64,000 bases of DNA from the NCBI GenBank assembly GCA_964425755.1, contig CAYRNY010000005.1, positions 124,001 to 188,000 of the forward strand, written 5' to 3'. The translations under genes were made by a program, and so were the position numbers. Under the pieces are notes generated by a model. That model did no database searches. It saw only the letters and a list, made by a program, of their open reading frames with translations, and was not told the DNA's origin. Positions 36,998 through 46,147 of this stretch are shown here, in pieces. Within the stretch, counting starts at the first letter, position 1; each line of letters begins with the position of its first letter. The stretch is from CAYRNY01 sp964425755. Its GTDB lineage: Bacteria; Chloroflexota; Anaerolineae; Aggregatilineales; Aggregatilineaceae.

Positions 36998-38418
36998 CGC
37001 TGCGCCGCGCGGCGGCAGGCGTGGGGCTGCTGTTCGCGTGCCTGTACGCGCTGAGCATCGCGAACGGATTTTACAGCAGCGACGGCGAGGTGATGTTCCA
37101 GACCACTGCCGCGCTCGTCGAACGGCACGCGTTTGCCCTGGCCCGCGATCCCGGCCTGCCGCAGATCGTGCCGGGGCAAGCTGGCGCGTGGTATAGCAAA
37201 TACGATCCGGGACTGTCGCTGCTGATGGTCCCGTTTTACGTGGCGGGGGATTGGGTGGCGGCGATCAACGCGGCGCACCGCTACCGGGTCGCGGCGATAG
37301 CGGTCCTGTTCGTCCCGGCACTGGCGGCAGGTCTGGCGCTGGCGGGGAGTGTGTGGGCAGGGCTGCACGGCGTGCCGGATGTGGCGCTGCGGGCAGCGCT
37401 GCGGATCGCGCTGGCGGCAGGACTCGCGTCGCCGCTGTGGTGGTACGGGCGAACGCTGTTCGCGGAAGCGGTGCTGGCGTGCGCCCTGGCGTGGAGCGCA
37501 GCCTTGCTCGTAGCACGTCCCGGTCGGGACGGTTCGGTGGCCTGGCACGTTTTGCTCGCGGGGATCGTGGCGGGTCTGGGGATCGCGACGCGGGCGGCAT
37601 TTGGGGTATACATCCCCGCGCTCGTGTGGCTGAGCGGGTCGAGCACCAGCGGGCGTCAGCGCGCGGGGCGGTGGGCGGTGTTCGCGTTGGGGACGGTGCC
37701 GGGGTTGGCGATCGTGCTTGCGCACAATGCGCTGCGGTTTGGCGACCCGCTGGCGTCAGGTTATGCGGGTGAGGGCTTCACCACGCCGGCGTGGAAAGGC
37801 GTGGCCGGGCTGTTGGTCAGTCCCGGCAAGGGGATCGCCTGGCACGCGCCGCCGCTGCTGCTCGGCGTGATGCTGTGGCCGCGCCTGCGGCGTGTTGCGC
37901 CGCGCCTGGCGTGGTTCCTGGTCCTGGCATGGGTTCCCGCACTGTTGGTGTTCGGGACGTGGTGGGCCTGGGATGGCGGCTGGAGTTGGGGGCCGCGCTT
38001 CCTGGTGCCGTTGATCCCGTTGAGTCTGCTTCCGCTGGTCGTGTTGCCGGACCGCGCCGCGTGGCGGATCGCGTTTGGCGTGCTGGTGTTGGCGGGCGTG
38101 CTGGTCAATCTCCCGGCGTTGCTGGTTGATATCACCCCGCATTACGCGCAGATCGCCGAGACTGCGGCGGGCGTGGACCGCGTCAACTGGCAGGTGCGGG
38201 ACGCATTGCCCGTCGCGGCGTGGGAACGCCTGTTACACGGGCACACCGAGCCGCTGGCGCTGTTCCGCCTGCGCGATGCGGGGCTTCCGCCCGCGTGGTA
38301 TGCCGGGCTCCCGTTGCTGCTGGGGATCGGGTGTGGGGCCGGGATGTGGCTCATCCGGCGCGCGGTGCTGGCGAGTGAACGCGTTGCTCATGCCGGGCCG
38401 CCGAAATCGCCATCGTAG
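36994..38418 (+). CDS. Polytopic GT-C-like (glycosyltransferase 39-type) membrane protein
   Basis: 474 residues, about eleven membrane segments. After the first helix a periplasmic-type loop reads YSSDGEVMFQTTAALVERHA, and later YSKYDPGLSLLMVPFYVAG, like the acidic first loop of PMT/ArnT-type glycosyltransferases that use polyprenyl-phosphate sugars. A late loop is TWWAWDGGWSWGPRFLVPLI. A GT-C role is probable by topology, but the donor and acceptor are unknown. Translation is coupled to the ICMT-like gene (GTGA). Its 3' end overlaps the opposite gene at 38388 by 31 bases, with no space for a separate terminator. Confidence 0.75.
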   Translation: MTLRRAAAGVGLLFACLYALSIANGFYSSDGEVMFQTTAALVERHAFALARDPGLPQIVPGQAGAWYSKYDPGLSLLMVPFYVAGDWVAAINAAHRYRVAAIAVLFVPALAAGLALAGSVWAGLHGVPDVALRAALRIALAAGLASPLWWYGRTLFAEAVLACALAWSAALLVARPGRDGSVAWHVLLAGIVAGLGIATRAAFGVYIPALVWLSGSSTSGRQRAGRWAVFALGTVPGLAIVLAHNALRFGDPLASGYAGEGFTTPAWKGVAGLLVSPGKGIAWHAPPLLLGVMLWPRLRRVAPRLAWFLVLAWVPALLVFGTWWAWDGGWSWGPRFLVPLIPLSLLPLVVLPDRAAWRIAFGVLVLAGVLVNLPALLVDITPHYAQIAETAAGVDRVNWQVRDALPVAAWERLLHGHTEPLALFRLRDAGLPPAWYAGLPLLLGIGCGAGMWLIRRAVLASERVAHAGPPKSPS

Positions 38419-38624
38419 GCGCGGCGAAAGCGCCGGAAGCGGTCGTGACGCTCGCGCTTGCGGGGCGCGTCACGCCTGGCGGAATCCGCGCACGTCTGAT
38501 CCAGAAGCAGGTCGAGTTCGCCCCGGTCCAGCCAGATGCCGCCGCAATTGTTGCAGATGTCGATCTCGACGCCTTCGCGTTCGGCGCGGCGAAGGTCGTC
38601 GGTTATGCAGGTCGGGCATTTCAT
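38388..38624 (-). CDS. Small TFIIB-type zinc-ribbon protein
   Basis: 78 residues. One zinc ribbon: CPTCITDDLRRAEREGVEIDI... in short C-P-x-C (residues 3-6), then CNNCGGIWLDRGELDLLL, the recognisable signature of the zf-TFIIB (DUF/PF13453) family. An Arg-rich tail (RKRERHDRFRRFRRAYD) could bind nucleic acid or membranes. Function unknown. The ATG at 38624 has GGAAGGTG upstream and is chosen over the open frame to 38708. It converges with the GT-C gene and overlaps its end. Confidence 0.8.
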   Translation of the reverse strand: MKCPTCITDDLRRAEREGVEIDICNNCGGIWLDRGELDLLLDQTCADSARRDAPRKRERHDRFRRFRRAYDGDFGGPA

Positions 38625-38911
38625 TGCTGCACACCTTCCTGTGCTGGTATCTTGTGTCGTCTGCTGGCGCGGGACGAAGTTGGCTTTCGTGTGCGCGCCA
38701 GCGGCCATCTTGGTCCGGCCTGTTAATGTCGTCCTTCACCACGTTTTTAGCACAACCATGACCGGCCTTACGCGGTTTGCGGCAAAATTCTAAGATGATT
38801 CTTAAGTTTATGGCCGTACATGCCGGGAGCAACGTAAGCCCTCCGCGTGCGTATAGACTGGAAACGCCATTAGGTTTTGGCGAGCCATACCTCAAAAGGA
38901 ACCGACAGAAG

Positions 38912-39904
38912 ATGCCCATACGTCCTTTCAGACTACCGGATGATATCCCCGTCCTGATCGATGTCATCCCGCCCAGCTTCCAGTATCCGGAAAACACAGA
39001 CTGGAGCATCCAGCACGACGAAGCCGAGAGCCTGATCGAGTCACTTGAGGGCGTCCGGCGGCTTTGGCCGTTGATTCGCGTGGTCCAGATGGTTTACGCG
39101 CCCATGCGCGACGTGCTGCGCGGGTACATCTGGGAGGAAGACGGACAAGCGGTCGGCGTGGCGAATGTGCTGCGGCGTGGGGATACCGCTCAATGGGTGA
39201 TCGGCAATGTCTCGGTGTTGCCGGAATACCGGCGGCGCGGGATCGCGCGGGCGCTGGTCGAAGCGTCGGTCGAATATGCGCGCGAGCGCGGCGCGGCACG
39301 CATCATGCTTGACGTGGTGGACGGCAACGTCCCGGCGATGAGGCTGTACGAGACGCTGGGCTTTGAGCGTTTTTCCGGCGAGAGCCAGCTGCTCTATGAG
39401 GCGAACAGCCCGCTGGCACGCGCGCCGCTGCCGGATGATTACACGTTGGAACCGGCGCGGCTGTACGATTGGCGCCCGTCTTACGCGCTGGCGGAACGCA
39501 TCACGCCGGAGACGGTGCGGCGCTATCGCCCGGTCGAAGCGGGGACGTTCCGCCAGCCTGCCGTCTTGCGCCCGCTGCTGCCGTTGATCTTCCGCGCGAC
39601 AGGGGCGCGGCCCCACGCGTTTCGGGTGCGGCGGCGCGCCGATAGGCAGGTCGTGGCGCATATCGTGTGCCGGGTGCGCACGCGTGACGGGGGGATGAAC
39701 ACCATCGTGTTGATACTCGACCCGGCGCACGGGGCGATCGCGCCCGCGCTGGTGACGTTGGCGCTCGAGCGCACGCTGGCGCTCGCGCCGGGGCGACGTG
39801 TCGAGCTGGCGGTCCCGCACTGGCAGCGCCCGACGATCAACGCGGCCCTGGCTGCGGGGTTCTGCACGCGTTTCGATTACCTCTCGATGGGGCTGATCGT
39901 CTAG
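38912..39904 (+). CDS. GNAT acetyltransferase with a second, divergent GNAT-like half
   Basis: 330 residues. The first ~160 are a clear GNAT domain: VIGNVSVLPEYRRRGIARAL (acetyl-CoA loop RRRGIA), VDGNVPAMRLYETLGFERF. The second half (~185-330) has GNAT-like secondary structure (VAHIVCRVRTRDGGMNTIVL, ALVTLALERTLALAPGRRV, INAALAAGFCTRFDYLSMG) but no intact R/Q-x2-G-x-G/A loop. Double-GNAT proteins with one inactive half are known (for example MshD). Acceptor unknown. The ATG at 38912 follows AAAAGGA; the open frame back to 38777 is AT-richer and probably leader. Confidence 0.8.
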   Translation: MPIRPFRLPDDIPVLIDVIPPSFQYPENTDWSIQHDEAESLIESLEGVRRLWPLIRVVQMVYAPMRDVLRGYIWEEDGQAVGVANVLRRGDTAQWVIGNVSVLPEYRRRGIARALVEASVEYARERGAARIMLDVVDGNVPAMRLYETLGFERFSGESQLLYEANSPLARAPLPDDYTLEPARLYDWRPSYALAERITPETVRRYRPVEAGTFRQPAVLRPLLPLIFRATGARPHAFRVRRRADRQVVAHIVCRVRTRDGGMNTIVLILDPAHGAIAPALVTLALERTLALAPGRRVELAVPHWQRPTINAALAAGFCTRFDYLSMGLIV

Positions 39905-40016
39905 CGGTGCGCGGATCGCCTGCCGGGTGCGCGTGCAAATCTTGCGGAGCCGCGCCCGCCGTGCAAGAATGGTGCATAGCAATCACCGGTGAAACTTAAC
40001 GTTGGAGCGAATTGGT

Positions 40017-41174
40017 ATGCAGAATCCTTATGGCGGTTTTGCGCTGGGCGCGGCCCAGGTGGTCAAATCCGCGCGGCGGACGTGGCGGCGCGTGCGTTTT
40101 GCGGCGATGGTCGGCGCGGCTGTGCTGGCGAACGCTGCAGATGACGCCGTGCGGCATCCGGACGCCCCCAAACAGCCCGATCCAGCCCTGGACGCGGACG
40201 AGAACGAGAAGAAGCAGCCTGCGTTCTGGTATGGCGGGCAGGCGGTGATCGAGGGCGTGATGATGCGCGGGCGTTACGTCGCGGCGGTCGCGGTGCGCAA
40301 CCCGTCCGGCGGCATCGTGACGAAAGAAGTCCCGCTCAATGCAGCGCTATATCGCGGGCGCATCGCCAAGCTGCGCTTTGTGCGCGGGCTGGTGCTGCTG
40401 TGGGACGCGCTGGTGCTGGGCACGAGCGCGCTCATGTGGGCGGCAGATGTCGCGTTGGAAGAGGAAGAGGACGTCGACTTCTCTCTGGAAGGTGCTGCCG
40501 GGGTTGGCCTGGTCGCGTTTTCGCTGGCATTGGGCATTGGCCTGTTTTTCGTGCTCCCGGCGGCGGCATCCGCGGCGGTGAAGTCGCTCACCGGGCTGGA
40601 CAGCAAGCTCGTGGCGGACATCATCGAGGGCGTGATCAAACTGGCGCTGTTCATCGGCTATATCTGGGCCATCGGCTGGATGGAAGATGTCAAGCGGCTG
40701 TTCGGCTATCATGGCGCGGAGCACAAGACGATCAACGCCTACGAGGACGGCGCGAAACTGGAGCCGGAAATCGTGCAGCGTTACCCGATCGAACACCCGC
40801 GCTGCGGCACGGCGTTCCTGCTGACGTTGGTCGTGCTCAGCGTGCTGGTGCACATCGTCACCGGCAGGCCGGATTCGCTGGGCTGGTTGCTGTTGAGCCG
40901 CGTGGGGTTGATCTTCCCGATCGCCGGGATCGCCTACGAGGTGATCCGCTTTACCGCGACGCATCTTGACAATCCGCTGGTGCAGCTCGTGGTCAAGCCG
41001 AACCTCGCGCTGCAGCACCTCACCACGCGCGAGCCGGACCTGAGCATGATCGAGGTCGGCATCACGGCGCTGGAGCGCGTGCTGGAAGCGGAGCAGGCGG
41101 GCGTCGCTGTGCCGGAGACGCGCATCAGCGAGGCGGCACCGGCGGCGGCGGCGGTCGAGTCGACGGGGGACTGA
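40017..41174 (+). CDS. DUF1385 (YqhQ-like) membrane protein
   Basis: 385 residues. The DUF1385 core starts with FWYGGQAVIEGVMMRG, runs through four membrane segments, and holds FGYHGAEHKTINAYE with the conserved HGAEHK cluster and HPRCGTAFLL, likely metal ligands near the membrane. The B. subtilis relative is YqhQ; the activity is not established. The first 70 residues (Lys/Arg-rich, then DAPKQPDPALDADENEKK) and the last 40 (Ala/Glu-rich) are extra. The ATG at 40017 has GGAG 10 bases away. A strong hairpin follows at 41203. Confidence 0.88.
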   Translation: MQNPYGGFALGAAQVVKSARRTWRRVRFAAMVGAAVLANAADDAVRHPDAPKQPDPALDADENEKKQPAFWYGGQAVIEGVMMRGRYVAAVAVRNPSGGIVTKEVPLNAALYRGRIAKLRFVRGLVLLWDALVLGTSALMWAADVALEEEEDVDFSLEGAAGVGLVAFSLALGIGLFFVLPAAASAAVKSLTGLDSKLVADIIEGVIKLALFIGYIWAIGWMEDVKRLFGYHGAEHKTINAYEDGAKLEPEIVQRYPIEHPRCGTAFLLTLVVLSVLVHIVTGRPDSLGWLLLSRVGLIFPIAGIAYEVIRFTATHLDNPLVQLVVKPNLALQHLTTREPDLSMIEVGITALERVLEAEQAGVAVPETRISEAAPAAAAVESTGD

Positions 41175-41202
41175 CACCGGTTCGCTACATTCAACCAGAC
41201 GG

Positions 41203-41232
41203 CGGGGCGATCATATTGTGCGGATCGCCCCG
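41203..41232. terminator. Bidirectional terminator between convergent genes
   Basis: A perfect 10-bp stem (cggggcgatc / gatcgccccg) with a 10-base loop, between the stops of the DUF1385 (41174) and discoidin-like (41257) genes. Confidence 0.7.
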
Positions 41233-41256
41233 CATTGATTCGCGTCGCGTGCGGCG

Positions 41257-42132
41257 TTACTCGACGAACTCGCCGTAGACCGCGATCTCGACCGCGCCGG
41301 TGTTGCCGCCGTTGGTCTCCACCGCCTCAAAGCGCAGCGTCTGCGCCTCGATGTCGACGTCGAAACGGTAACTCTGCGCGGCGTCGTCCAGCTCAAAGGG
41401 ACCGTACTCCTCGCCCTCGCCGGTCACGATCTTGAAGCTGAAAATCTGCGCGGTGTTGTTCGCCATGCTGCGCGTCCAGAACTCGACCGCGTCGATCCGC
41501 GCGCGCTGGCGCAGCGCGACCTCGATCCACGCGTCATCGCCATCGCCATCGCTGGACCACGCGGTATTCGGGCTGTTGTCGAAGGCCATGCCCGCGCCCC
41601 AGGGATCGTTGAGCGCCGCGCCACCAAACGCGCTGCTGTAGCCGGTGATCGTCGCGCCGAGTTCCGGCGCTGCGAGGTTGGTGATCGCGGCCTGCTCAAA
41701 TGCCGGGGTGGTGAAGGTCATGATCTCGGAGAGATACACCACGCCGGAATCGTCCACGCCCTGCACGCGGAAATAGTATTGTGTCTCCGGTTCCAGGCCC
41801 GTGAGCAGCGGGTTATGGTCGGTGTGCGTGCCGCCCGCCATGTCCTGGTCCAGCGTCAGCGACCCGAAGTCGGTCGTTGTGCCGTAGACGGCGGTGCACG
41901 CCACCGGGATGCTCGTCGTCAGCGGCAGCGTCGCGGTGCCGTCCGGCGCGAAATTCGTCACCTCCAGCGGCGCGCTGATGATGTCGTCGATCGGGCGGAA
42001 GGTGTAGCTTTCGATCAGGTCTTCGGGGCGCTCGTCGCCGCCATCTTGCGCGTAGAGCGCGCCTGCCGCGACCAGCAGAACGGCGATCAGGGCGCACGCG
42101 ATGATGCTGCGTTGGGGGAGCCGGTGTCGCAT
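41257..42132 (-). CDS. Secreted FnIII-discoidin-like protein
   Basis: 291 residues. Signal peptide (SIIACALIAVLLVAAGALYA, cut near AQD). Residues ~45-145 look like a fibronectin type III domain (GLEPETQYYFRVQGVDDSG). Residues ~150-290 look like an F5/8 type C (discoidin) carbohydrate-binding domain: AFDNSPNTAWSSDGDGDDAW, IEVALRQRARIDAVEFWTR, QTLRFEAVETNGGNTG. No catalytic domain. A surface sugar or polysaccharide binder is likely; the ligand is unknown. Confidence 0.75.
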   Translation of the reverse strand: MRHRLPQRSIIACALIAVLLVAAGALYAQDGGDERPEDLIESYTFRPIDDIISAPLEVTNFAPDGTATLPLTTSIPVACTAVYGTTTDFGSLTLDQDMAGGTHTDHNPLLTGLEPETQYYFRVQGVDDSGVVYLSEIMTFTTPAFEQAAITNLAAPELGATITGYSSAFGGAALNDPWGAGMAFDNSPNTAWSSDGDGDDAWIEVALRQRARIDAVEFWTRSMANNTAQIFSFKIVTGEGEEYGPFELDDAAQSYRFDVDIEAQTLRFEAVETNGGNTGAVEIAVYGEFVE

Positions 42133-42207
42133 TGGGGAGTCCTTTCCTAACCTGCCTTGCCTATGGTGATATGCTTACGATTCAACCATAGCAGGGTTGG
42201 GGCCGGA

Positions 42208-42888
42208 TCAGCCATCCACGACCAGCAGGTAGGCGGCACTGCGCGGCAGGTATTCGACGACAACCTGCCCGCTGAGACCGGCATCGCCCAGGCGCTGGTC
42301 GAGATCGCCGGGCCAGGGGCCGCGCTGCCCCGTGACGCGATACGCCAGTTCGAGCGCTTCCGCCGCGATGGTCTTGCCGGTCAGCACGCCGCCGAACACG
42401 ATCACCAGCCGCCCGCCCGGTTGCAGCACGCGGCGGATCTCGCGCAGCGTGCGCGGGTCCATAATAAACGGCGTGGGGAAGGTGCTGATCACTGCGGGAA
42501 ACGTCCCCGTGCGGAACGGCAGCGCCTGGCCCATGCCGCGCACCAGGCGCGGGTTGTAGCCCCAGCGGCGCAGCTTGGCGCGCGCGATGCGGCCCATCGC
42601 CGGGCTGAGGTCGAGCGCGACGGTGTTGTAGCCTGCCGTGCGCAGGTCGATCTGCATGTTCCCGGTGCCGTGCGCCAGTTCGAGCACGCGCGCGCCGGGC
42701 GGGGCGTCGAGGTGGGCCAGGGCGGCGCGTTGCCAGTCGCGCCACTGGCCCAGGCTGACGATCCAGCTCACCGCGTCGTAGGTGAACGCCATCTCGTTAT
42801 ACAGCAGCCGGAAACCAAGGCGGATCAGCGCCCACCACGCGCGCGCCAGCGGGTTCAACTCGGCGGGTAGGGGGAAGTCGTTGATCAT
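42208..42888 (-). CDS. Class I SAM-dependent methyltransferase
   Basis: 226 residues with an N-terminal helical cap (ARAWWALIRLGFRLLYNEMA) and methyltransferase motifs VLELAHGTGNMQIDL (I), VALDLSPAMGRIA (II), AVISTFPTPFIMD and EIRRVLQPGGRLVIVFG (post-III). It resembles small ubiquinone/menaquinone-type or lipid methyltransferases (UbiE-like), substrate unknown. The ATG overlaps the stop of the secreted C39-like gene by 4 bases (ATGA), so it is translated from the same mRNA. The frame is open much further upstream, but that is a shadow of the C39-like gene. Confidence 0.88.
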   Translation of the reverse strand: MINDFPLPAELNPLARAWWALIRLGFRLLYNEMAFTYDAVSWIVSLGQWRDWQRAALAHLDAPPGARVLELAHGTGNMQIDLRTAGYNTVALDLSPAMGRIARAKLRRWGYNPRLVRGMGQALPFRTGTFPAVISTFPTPFIMDPRTLREIRRVLQPGGRLVIVFGGVLTGKTIAAEALELAYRVTGQRGPWPGDLDQRLGDAGLSGQVVVEYLPRSAAYLLVVDG

Positions 42889-43634
42889 GGGTAACCTTGC
42901 AGGTGCGACGGTAACGGATATTCCGGGTGCAGGCGGGGGCGGTTTGGTTGCGGGACGTGAGCTGTTTCCCGCGGGGTGACGAAGATGCCGTAGAAGTTGG
43001 TGGTGTGGCCCCACGCGTCGAGAAATTCGTCCACTGCGTATTCCACTGCCGCGCCACGATAACTGTCGTTGGCGATCACGGTGGTGGGGATGCCGTTCGC
43101 GTCGAGCCGCAGGCCCGTGATCCACAGCGTGTGCCAGCGCACTGCCGAACCGCGATAATAGCTCAGCGCCTGCGCGTTGACGTTCACCAGCGCGTAACGG
43201 CCCGCCGCCAGCGCCAACTGCAACCGCCACAGCGCCCGGTCCGGCGGCACCGGCGGGTCGAGCGGGCTGCTGTGTACCTCGAAAGCGATGCCACGCGCGC
43301 GCAGGGGTTGCCCCAGACCGATCGTGCCCTCGCCCGGCAGGTACCAGCCTTGCGCGATGCCCAGGATGCGCGCAGCAGCGAGTTCTTCCTCAAAGTCGTA
43401 ACCGAACGCTTCCAGCACGCTCGCCTGGGCGTACAGCGCACAGGCATACTGGTCGTCGGCGGTCCAACGCTGATCGTGCCAGTACGCGCTCAGCGCACCG
43501 GGCGTGCCGATCACCTGCGGGAACGTGTCCGGCTTGATCGGGCGGGCGTGCGCGGCAGAGAAGCCGCGCCCGGCGATCAGCAGCATGGCAGCGGTGAGCG
43601 CGATCAGGTGGCGGTTGATGTACGGTAAGCGCAT
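42885..43634 (-). CDS. Secreted C39-like (papain-fold) cysteine peptidase
   Basis: 249 residues from the ATG at 43634. Signal peptide/anchor INRHLIALTAAMLLIAG with a cut near AAHA. The peptidase C39-like pattern is clear in order: Cys in DDQYACALYAQASVLEAFG, His in VRWHTLWITGLRLDANG and Asp in VIANDSYRGAAVEY. This forms a Cys-His-Asp/Asn set, in a secreted stand-alone protein and not fused to an ABC exporter. It may be a cell-wall hydrolase or an extracellular protease. Function unproven. The next gene, a methyltransferase, starts within its stop codon. Confidence 0.75.
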   Translation of the reverse strand: MRLPYINRHLIALTAAMLLIAGRGFSAAHARPIKPDTFPQVIGTPGALSAYWHDQRWTADDQYACALYAQASVLEAFGYDFEEELAAARILGIAQGWYLPGEGTIGLGQPLRARGIAFEVHSSPLDPPVPPDRALWRLQLALAAGRYALVNVNAQALSYYRGSAVRWHTLWITGLRLDANGIPTTVIANDSYRGAAVEYAVDEFLDAWGHTTNFYGIFVTPRETAHVPQPNRPRLHPEYPLPSHLQGYP

Positions 43635-44023
43635 TGCAGGTCGCTTTTCGTGTGTTCTGGACGTGCCTCTATGATACGTCATCCTGGCATGTGTCTCCAG
43701 CTTAACAGGATGCACAGTCGCGCGCCCGGCGGTGTTACGGTCGGTGCGCAGCGAAGTATATTGTACGATCAGGGCGCGTAGAGGCGAAATTTTTGGATGC
43801 CGCGGGCCGTTTGCCGGGTGTGGGCGGCGTGCTGGCTGCATCCGCGCTTTGACCTGGTTCTGGACATATTCCCGCGAGTGTGTACAATCTTCTCTGGTAT
43901 GCTGGCTGTTTGTCGGCGGCGTCTGTCGTCGCGGGCTGGCAGCCGGTCATGAAGAGATTTTGAGCGCGTGCAAGGGCGCGCGTGTTGTGTGTATTGGCTA
44001 CTGAATTTGGAGGAAAACCACCC
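43635..44023. other. 389-base divergent intergenic region
   Basis: Between the C39-like gene (minus) and the tandem PstS-like gene (plus). It holds promoter-like elements for both: 43861-43888 for the plus gene; TGTTAAGCT (43699-43707, minus) and TACAAT (43760-43765, minus) for the minus side. The plus leader ends with GGAGGAAAA at 44009-44017. I see no coding potential or repeat. Confidence 0.5.
43861..43888 (+). promoter_or_regulatory. Promoter of the tandem PstS-like gene
   Basis: -35 TGGACA (43861-43866) and -10 TACAAT (43883-43888) with a 16-base spacer. It is the best two-box promoter in the window; the leader is about 130 bases. Confidence 0.55.
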
Positions 44024-46093
44024 ATGCCGACTTTCTGGCGTTTGGTCCGGCCTGTCGTATTACTCGCGCTGATCGCGGCGGCGGTCTTTCCGCTGGGCGT
44101 GCATCCCACCGCTGCACAGGATGACGAGGGCGAGACTCCTGTCACGATCATGGGGACGAACCAGCTCGAACCGCTGGTGATCGCGCTGCGCGATGCGTTT
44201 GCCGAGCAGTACCCCGATGCGCCCGCCGTTACGATCGATCCGCGTGGCGGCCAGAACACCGGTTTCAGCGAGCTGTGCCAGGGCAACGTGGACGTGGTGA
44301 TGTCCACCGACCCGATCAGCGACACACAGATTCAAGCGTGCGCCAACAACGACCAGGCATTCATCGAAGTTGTGCTGGCCTATGAAGCGGTCGTGTTGCT
44401 GGCGACGCCCGACGCGGGCCTGACCTGCACCGCGCCGGACGCGGTGTACGAGGTGTGGGCGTTTGGCGCGCCGGAAGAGGTGCAGTGGAGCGATCTCGGC
44501 GCGGAAGACTATAACGAACCGGTGAGCTTTTACGGCCCGGACGCGCTCATGCCCACCGCGACGCTGTTTGCTGACCTGATCCCCGCCGGCAGGCTGCGCG
44601 ACGATATCACAGCGGTCGACGACCCCGCCGTGCTGGTCGAGACGGTGCAGGAAGAAGCCGCGAACGCTTTCGGTTATATGTCGCTGGCGCAGTACGAAGC
44701 GCTCGACACACTGGCCGAGGTGTCGCCGCTGCAACTGCAGACTGAGGCCGGGGACTGCGTCGCCCCCACGTTGAGCGCGCTCGGCACGCGGACGTACCCG
44801 CTGGCGCGCGCGGATTACTTGTATCTGAACGCCGCAAGCGCCGCACAGCCTGGGGTGCAGGCCTTTATGCAGTTTGTGCTGGCCGACGAGAACGGCGCGG
44901 CGGCGATCGTGCCGGAGCAGGGCTACACCCTGGCCGACGCGGGTACGTACGAATACGGGCTGAACAACGTCACCACCGGCAACACGGGCCGCACGTTCTC
45001 GCGCCCGCTGACGCCGGTCACGCTCAGCGCGGACGCGGAAGGCACGGTCCAGATCGCGGGCACGGCGATGCTGCGCGAACTGACGAACACGCTGGTTCGT
45101 TCATTCACCTCGCGCTTCACCGGCGCGACGGTCGACGAGCGTATTGAAGGCAATACGCAGGGCTGGCAGGCGTTCTGCAGCGGCGAAGTGGATATCGTGC
45201 AGACCACGCGCGAGCCGTCTGCCGAAGAACAGGCGCTGTGCACGGAGAACGGCATCGATCCTTACGTGCTGGACCTGGGCTATGACGCGCTGGTGATCGC
45301 GGTCCCGGCGGCCAATGACGCGATCGCGTGTATGGACAGCGCATCCGCTGCTGCGCTGCTGCGTGCTGGCAGCGATGAAGAACCGCCGGTGCAGTCGTGG
45401 GACGCGGTCAACCCGGGCTGGCCCGAACAACCGATCCTGCTGGTCGTGCCGCCGCGCCGCACGGGCGAGACGGATTTCTTGATCTTCCACCTGATCGGTG
45501 AGCTGAGCTTCGCCATGCGCCGTGACGTGACCGAAGATGCCGACCCGGTTTACCGCGCGGAAGGCGTCGCCAACACCGACAACGGCATGACCTATCTCTG
45601 GTGGAGCGATCTGCAGGCGGCGGGCGCGGACGTGTACCTGGTGCCGGTGCAGGGCGAGGGCGAATGCGTCGCGCCGACCCCGGACACGATCATGAACGGC
45701 ACGTACCCGCTGGCGTACCCGCAGCGCTACTACGTGAATCGCGACGCGCTGGCCGATAACGCGATGCTGCGCGCGCTGGTGTGGCACATGTTCGGTGATG
45801 ACATGCTCGCGGAGTACGAGACGCTGAACGCCGCCGGGTTCGACTTCGACGCGCTCAAGCTGGCCGAACGCGACGCGGTGTACGAGATGCTGGCGGCCTA
45901 CGAGGACGGCGCGGAAGCGGCAACCGAAACAGACGACACCGGCGCGGAAGCTGAGGATGCTGATGCCGAGGCCGCCGAAGAAGCGACAGAACCTGAGGAA
46001 GAACCGGCTGACGAACCCACCGAGGAGCCGACCGAAGAACCGACGTCGGAGCCTGCGGATGAGCCATCCGGCGACGAGGGCGCAAGCGAGTAA
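44024..46093 (+). CDS. Secreted protein with two tandem PstS-like phosphate-binding-type domains and an acidic tail
   Basis: 689 residues. Signal peptide (VVLLALIAAAVFPLGVHPTA-type, cut before AQDD). Two solute-binding domains of the PstS type follow, ~40-320 and ~335-625. Each has VTIMGTNQLEPLVIALRDAF / VQIAGTAMLRELTNTLVRSF, a Cys-containing FSELCQGNVDVVMSTDPIS / WQAFCSGEVDIVQTTREPS, and a C-V-A-P-T segment with G-T-R-T-Y-P-L-A / G-T-Y-P-L-A-Y-P. The last ~55 residues are Glu/Asp/Thr/Pro repeats (EPTEEPTEEPTSEPADEP). One protein with two PBP modules is unusual. No pstCAB or phoU is near, so a sensor or storage role is possible. The ATG has GGAGG. Confidence 0.82.
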   Translation: MPTFWRLVRPVVLLALIAAAVFPLGVHPTAAQDDEGETPVTIMGTNQLEPLVIALRDAFAEQYPDAPAVTIDPRGGQNTGFSELCQGNVDVVMSTDPISDTQIQACANNDQAFIEVVLAYEAVVLLATPDAGLTCTAPDAVYEVWAFGAPEEVQWSDLGAEDYNEPVSFYGPDALMPTATLFADLIPAGRLRDDITAVDDPAVLVETVQEEAANAFGYMSLAQYEALDTLAEVSPLQLQTEAGDCVAPTLSALGTRTYPLARADYLYLNAASAAQPGVQAFMQFVLADENGAAAIVPEQGYTLADAGTYEYGLNNVTTGNTGRTFSRPLTPVTLSADAEGTVQIAGTAMLRELTNTLVRSFTSRFTGATVDERIEGNTQGWQAFCSGEVDIVQTTREPSAEEQALCTENGIDPYVLDLGYDALVIAVPAANDAIACMDSASAAALLRAGSDEEPPVQSWDAVNPGWPEQPILLVVPPRRTGETDFLIFHLIGELSFAMRRDVTEDADPVYRAEGVANTDNGMTYLWWSDLQAAGADVYLVPVQGEGECVAPTPDTIMNGTYPLAYPQRYYVNRDALADNAMLRALVWHMFGDDMLAEYETLNAAGFDFDALKLAERDAVYEMLAAYEDGAEAATETDDTGAEAEDADAEAAEEATEPEEEPADEPTEEPTEEPTSEPADEPSGDEGASE

Positions 46094-46147
46094 GCGCGTT
46101 CTCTACGCCGCTGTGCGGCACGCTTGTCCCACATATTGCTAGCGATC

